Assembly: GCA_964486935.1 (NCBI GenBank)
Contig: CAZAPG010000006.1
Location: 1-64,000 of the forward strand
Length of the DNA: 64,000 nucleotides
Reading direction: 5' to 3'
From: CAZAPG01 sp964486935
Lineage (GTDB): Bacteria > Chloroflexota > Anaerolineae > 4572-78 > J111
Shown here: piece after piece, positions 60,344-64,000 of the stretch
Numbering within the stretch: position 1 is the stretch's first letter
Layout: every line of letters begins with the position of its first letter
The notes under the pieces: generated by a model
What the model saw: only the letters and a program-made list of their open reading frames with translations
What the model was told of the DNA's origin: nothing
The model's database searches: none
Made by a program: the position numbers and the translations under genes

Positions 60344-62545
60344 ATGATTACCCATCGCCGCCTGATAATTTTTGCCATTCTGTTAGCCGTAACTGTGGCC
60401 TGCTCAAGCCTGTCAATATTTGAGGAGAATTCGACCCAACCCGAAGCGATGACCACCCCCCCTTCCGGCAAGGCTGTGCCCTCCGAAACTGTTCCATCAA
60501 CCGCGCCCACCCTGCCGCCCGCGCCCGCGCCAAATATTCAAATTTCCGGCAGCGTTTCAGATAATCGCACCGGCGACCCGCTACCCACGGCTACCATTTA
60601 CCTGGGCACTGGCCATAGCAACAACCCGCTTTCTACCATCGCCACCGACGCGCGCGGCTTTTTTACCGCCCAAAATCTGCAATTGCCCCTTATTGTTCGG
60701 GTTCAGGCCCCCGGTTATCAACTCTGGGAAGCCACCTTTAACACCGCTGAAACCCTGCCCAACCCCCAATCGCCACCCCTCCAAATTCAACTCTTACCGC
60801 ATGTCACCACGGGTATGGTTCGCGCTACCCACACCCATGCGCCGCTGGCGGGTGTCACCCTGCATGTTGAGTCAAACGGGCGGCTCCAAACCGCCGTCAC
60901 CGACGCCGCCGGCGCGTTTGAGTTATATGGACTGCTGCCCAACGATGTTATCTCTCTTGAGCCGCCTGCCGGCTACCGGCCCCTGCAAGTAAGCTACGCC
61001 GGCCAGGCTCAACTATCGCTAACGCTCGACCCTCAACCCCTAACCGTTATAGTGCAAGACAGCTTTACCGGCCAACCCCTCGAGGGCGGACTCATTACCA
61101 TTGCGCCCGCGTTCAGCGCCACTATTATTAGCGGCCAGGCCACTATCACCAATATTCCCGCCCAGGGCCAGCTAGTGGTGAGCAAGCCCGGTTACATTTC
61201 CGCCACCCTTGATTACACCCTGGCCCAAACGCTCAACGTGTCGCTAAGGCCGGCCGGGCTGCAAGGGGTTATCAACAGCAGCGATACCGGCCAACCCCTG
61301 CCCCAAACCGTTATTTATCTGGCCGATACCTACTTTCGGGCCGATGATAACGGCCATTTTGTGCTGCCCTCGCTGCCCGTTACCTCCACCCAATTTATGC
61401 TAAAAACTGCCGGCTACCACCGCGCCTACGCCCAACTCACCCCAACCGGGCTGATTACCGGCTACCGGCCCGCGCCATTTTCCGGCGGCGAGGGGCGCTG
61501 GCTAACGGCTGTGTCCTGCGCCCAGCCGCCGCAGCCAGAAGGCCCGCCCTGCGTTGAAATTACCCTGGAGCCGTTTCAGGCCAGGGCCATTTACGTGCCC
61601 CTGCACTACCTGCGCAGCCGGGAGCGAATGATTGAGTATCTCGACTTTATCGCCGCAACTGAACTCAACGCCATTGTGGTAGATGTCAAGGGAGATTTTG
61701 GCTTTATTGCCTGGGATAGCCAGGTTGAACTGGTCTCGGAAGTGGGGGCCGATGAGTGGTTCACCGATACCTGGCTGCCCCTGGATGAATTTATTGCCGA
61801 AGCCAAAGCGCGCAATATTTACACCATCGCCCGCATGGTGGTGTTTAAAGACAACCCCCTGGCCAACAGCAAGCCGGAATGGGCCGCCGTAAGAGAAGAT
61901 GGTACCGTGTGGCTCGACCGCGAGGAGCTGGGCTGGGCCAACCCCTTCCGCCAAGAGGTGTGGGAGTACAACATCGCCCTGGCCAAAGAAGTAGCCGCCT
62001 TTGGCTTTGATGAAATCAATTTCGACTACATCCGCTTCCCCTCCGATGGGGATGTGGGGGCTATTGTGTACGAAGAAGAAAACACGCTGGAAACCCGCAC
62101 CACGGCCATTAGAGAATTTATGACGCGCATGGCCGAATCGTTGCGACCCACCGGCGTGTTTGTTTCCGCCGATGTATTTGGGTTGACGCTGTGGGTTGTG
62201 CCGGATAGCGACATGCGCATCGGCCAGCGGGTTATCGACGTGGCCCCCCAGGTAGATTACCTGGCCCCGATGGTTTACCCCTCAACCTTCATCCCCGGCA
62301 ACCTGGGTTACGACAATCCCTCTGCCGAACCTTACGGCGTGGTCTACCGCAGCCAGGAGCAGGCCGAAACCCTGGTGCCGCCTTACGTAAAGGTGCGCCC
62401 GTGGCTGCAAGGCTACTGGTACTCGCTGGAGGAGATGCAGCAGCTAAAGCAGGCCGCCATCGACTCTGAGTCAACCGGCTGGTCATGGTGGAACGCCGGC
62501 GGCAAGTATGATGATGAGTTGTTTGAACCGGCCCAACCGGAGTAA
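60344..62545 (+). CDS. Lipoprotein with carboxypeptidase-regulatory-like repeats and a GHL (DUF4015) glycoside-hydrolase-like domain
   Basis: A 733-residue protein with a lipoprotein signal (RLIIFAILLAVTVACSSLS; the Cys is the likely lipid site), so it should be anchored outside the membrane. A Thr/Pro linker leads to four CarboxypepD_reg-like beta units of about 80 residues (ISGSVSDNRTGDPLPTATIY, TGMVRATHTHAPLAGVTLHV and two more, about 65-385). The C-terminal 320 residues form a TIM-barrel of the putative glycoside hydrolase DUF4015/GHL type, with LNAIVVDVKGDFGFIAWDS, GFDEINFDYIRFPSDGD and VDYLAPMVYPSTF. The acidic residues in DVKGD and NFDYIRFP are candidate catalytic positions. Substrate unknown. 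Confidence 0.9.
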   Translation: MITHRRLIIFAILLAVTVACSSLSIFEENSTQPEAMTTPPSGKAVPSETVPSTAPTLPPAPAPNIQISGSVSDNRTGDPLPTATIYLGTGHSNNPLSTIATDARGFFTAQNLQLPLIVRVQAPGYQLWEATFNTAETLPNPQSPPLQIQLLPHVTTGMVRATHTHAPLAGVTLHVESNGRLQTAVTDAAGAFELYGLLPNDVISLEPPAGYRPLQVSYAGQAQLSLTLDPQPLTVIVQDSFTGQPLEGGLITIAPAFSATIISGQATITNIPAQGQLVVSKPGYISATLDYTLAQTLNVSLRPAGLQGVINSSDTGQPLPQTVIYLADTYFRADDNGHFVLPSLPVTSTQFMLKTAGYHRAYAQLTPTGLITGYRPAPFSGGEGRWLTAVSCAQPPQPEGPPCVEITLEPFQARAIYVPLHYLRSRERMIEYLDFIAATELNAIVVDVKGDFGFIAWDSQVELVSEVGADEWFTDTWLPLDEFIAEAKARNIYTIARMVVFKDNPLANSKPEWAAVREDGTVWLDREELGWANPFRQEVWEYNIALAKEVAAFGFDEINFDYIRFPSDGDVGAIVYEEENTLETRTTAIREFMTRMAESLRPTGVFVSADVFGLTLWVVPDSDMRIGQRVIDVAPQVDYLAPMVYPSTFIPGNLGYDNPSAEPYGVVYRSQEQAETLVPPYVKVRPWLQGYWYSLEEMQQLKQAAIDSESTGWSWWNAGGKYDDELFEPAQPE

Positions 62546-62547
62546 AT

Positions 62548-62581
62548 AAAAAACGCCCGGCTTCAATACCGGGCGTTTTTT
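62548..62581. terminator. Bidirectional intrinsic terminator between the GHL lipoprotein and lon
   Basis: ACGCCCGG (62553-62560) pairs with CCGGGCGT (62569-62576) around an 8-base loop. An A-run precedes and a T-run follows, so it can stop transcription from both convergent genes. Confidence 0.9.
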
Positions 62582-62599
62582 GTGCGTCGATATAAATTT

Positions 62600-64000
62600 T
62601 TAAGTGAGCGCCATCTCCGGCACCGCAGCCGGGCTGGGAACTTCTGCAATCTCATCCCCTGCCTGGCTGGCCGCAACCAGAGCGTGCTGCAATACCTCTT
62701 CAATGGTTTCAACCAGGTGAAAGGTCATATCTTTGCGTACATCTTCCGGCACGTCGTCCAGGTCGGCCTCGTTGAGTTTGGGGAAGATGACGGTGGTCAA
62801 CCCGGCCCGGCGCGCGGCCAGAATTTTTTGCTTCAGGCCGCCAATGGGTAACACCTGCCCTTGCAGGCTCACCTCGCCGGTCATCCCCACATCAAAGCGA
62901 ACCGGACGTTCGGTTAGCAGCGATACCAGCGCCGTAACCATGGTGACGCCCGCCGAAGGGCCGTCTTTGGGAACAGCGCCGGCCGGTACGTGCAGGTGAA
63001 TATCGGCATTGTCAAACATGTCTGAGTTTATCTCCAGCATTGTGGCGTTTGAGCGCACGTAGCTGAGCGCAATTTGGGCGCTTTCTTTCATTACGTCGCC
63101 AAGGTGGCCGGTCAGGGTGAGCCGGTCTTTGCCGGGCATACGGGTGGCTTCTACAAACAGCACATCGCCGCCGACGGCGGTAACGGCCAGCCCCGTGGCC
63201 ACGCCGGCTCGCTCGGTGCGCAGGGCAGCCTCAAAGTGAAATTTAGGCTTGCCCAGGTAGTCGCGCACCTGCTCCGGCTCAATTTTGATAAGCAGTTCTT
63301 TGGGCGGATTCTTTTCATCGTAGGCCGGCAGCTCACCGGCGGCAATTTTGGTGGCAACTTTGCGGGCCACGCGGCCAATTTCGCGCTCCAGGTTGCGCAC
63401 GCCGGCTTCGCGGGTGTAATCGCGGATAATCTGGCGGATAGCGTCTTCGGTAAAATCAATTTCGCCGGCGTGCAGGCCGTTGGCTTTTATCTGGCGCGGA
63501 ATCAGATAGCCTTTGGCAATGGCCAATTTTTCAAACTCGGTGTAGCCGTCAAGCTGAATAATCTCCATCCGGTCGCGTAAGGGTGCGGGGATGGTATCCA
63601 GCGTGTTGGCCGTGGCAATAAACATCACCTTGCTCAGGTCAAAATCCACATCCAGGTAGTGGTCGCGGAAAGCGTAGTTTTGTTGCGGGTCCAGCACTTC
63701 CAGCAGGGCGCTGCTGGGGTCGCCGCGCCAATCTGCGCCAATTTTATCAACTTCATCCAGCATAAACACCGGGTTGCGGCTGCCGGCCCGCTTAAGCGCC
63801 TGAATGATACGCCCCGGCATCGCGCCAATGTAGGTGCGGCGGTGGCCTCTAATTTCGGCTTCGTCGCGCACGCCGCCCAGGCTCATGCGGGTAAATTCTC
63901 GGCCCAGCGAGCGGGCAATGCTGCGGCCCAAACTGGTTTTACCCACGCCGGGCGGCCCCACAAACAGCAATATCGACCCGCCGGCCCGGTCCTGCTCACG
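62600..64000 (-). CDS. lon: ATP-dependent protease Lon, C-terminal part (5' partial)
   Basis: The frame is open through the right edge, so the N-terminal substrate-binding domain is missing. The visible 466 residues comprise the AAA+ module (Walker A in LLFVGPPGVGKTSLGRSIAR, Walker B in NPVFMLDEVDKIGADWRGDP) and the serine protease domain with the catalytic Ser in VPKDGPSAGVTMVTALVSLL and the Lys in GGLKQKILAARRAGLTTV. It degrades misfolded and regulatory proteins. The tail after the protease domain is short and Ala/Pro-rich. A bidirectional terminator follows the stop. Confidence 0.97.
   Translation of the reverse strand, partial: REQDRAGGSILLFVGPPGVGKTSLGRSIARSLGREFTRMSLGGVRDEAEIRGHRRTYIGAMPGRIIQALKRAGSRNPVFMLDEVDKIGADWRGDPSSALLEVLDPQQNYAFRDHYLDVDFDLSKVMFIATANTLDTIPAPLRDRMEIIQLDGYTEFEKLAIAKGYLIPRQIKANGLHAGEIDFTEDAIRQIIRDYTREAGVRNLEREIGRVARKVATKIAAGELPAYDEKNPPKELLIKIEPEQVRDYLGKPKFHFEAALRTERAGVATGLAVTAVGGDVLFVEATRMPGKDRLTLTGHLGDVMKESAQIALSYVRSNATMLEINSDMFDNADIHLHVPAGAVPKDGPSAGVTMVTALVSLLTERPVRFDVGMTGEVSLQGQVLPIGGLKQKILAARRAGLTTVIFPKLNEADLDDVPEDVRKDMTFHLVETIEEVLQHALVAASQAGDEIAEVPSPAAVPEMALT

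Overview
The window is one contiguous stretch, with a single 10-base run of N at 24404-24413, of a moderately GC-rich bacterial chromosome. Gene content points to a member of the Chloroflexota, probably Anaerolineae-like. This is an inference from several traits: many membrane proteins with Pro/Thr-rich extracellular stalks, FHA-linked Ser/Thr kinase architecture, large multi-PAS/GAF kinases, a UDPGP-family UTP-glucose-1-phosphate uridylyltransferase, and intergenic palindromic repeats. No rRNA and no CRISPR array were seen.

Layout. 0-3.6 kb (minus strand): an SLC12-like permease running off the left edge, a protein built of about 24-residue repeats, and a helix-hairpin-helix/coiled-coil membrane protein. 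3.6-8.6 kb (plus): a serine T-box leader and serS, a MNT-type nucleotidyltransferase, badly eroded carA and carB remnants, a MITE-like element that has decapitated a small coupled gene pair, and a ROK sugar kinase. 8.6-15.6 kb: an FAD oxidoreductase, msrPQ, a LysM protein, an AraC regulator, azlCD and an M23-like protein. 15.6-25.7 kb (minus): a two-component system, a stalked M23 peptidase, an FHA/TolB-like protein, an AI-2E-family permease and signal peptidase I. 25.8-28.8 kb: rpsO-pnp. 28.9-32.7 kb (plus): UGPase, alanine dehydrogenase and an aminotransferase. 32.7-37.7 kb (minus): a class III adenylate cyclase, a restriction-modification pair and a family 2 glycosyltransferase. 37.9-41.5 kb (plus): a Ser/Thr kinase with FHA domain and BNR repeats, then pcm.

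41.5-51.2 kb (minus) holds secreted or membrane proteins. Its centrepiece is a tandem array of four related genes with one transmembrane segment, a Pro/Thr stalk and a C-terminal beta domain. The last of the four carries four cyclic-nucleotide-binding domains on its cytoplasmic side. A tRNA-Leu(CAA) gene lies just upstream. 51.5-54.4 kb (plus): an ECF sigma factor with an unusual anti-sigma factor and a receiver-Roadblock protein. 54.4-57.3 kb (minus): rsmI, selA and small proteins. 57.3-60.3 kb is the likely chromosomal origin: dnaA flanked on both sides by DnaA-box-bearing intergenic DNA. 60.3-62.5 kb (plus) encodes a lipoprotein glycoside-hydrolase-like protein. The right edge cuts the lon protease gene.

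Most useful points for follow-up: the stalked four-gene array (a possible inside-out cAMP-responsive surface protein plus three paralogues), the 24-residue repeat protein with its HHH partner, the stepwise loss of carAB, the bipartite oriC/dnaA region, and inverted repeats that bury the ribosome binding sites of pcm and azlC.
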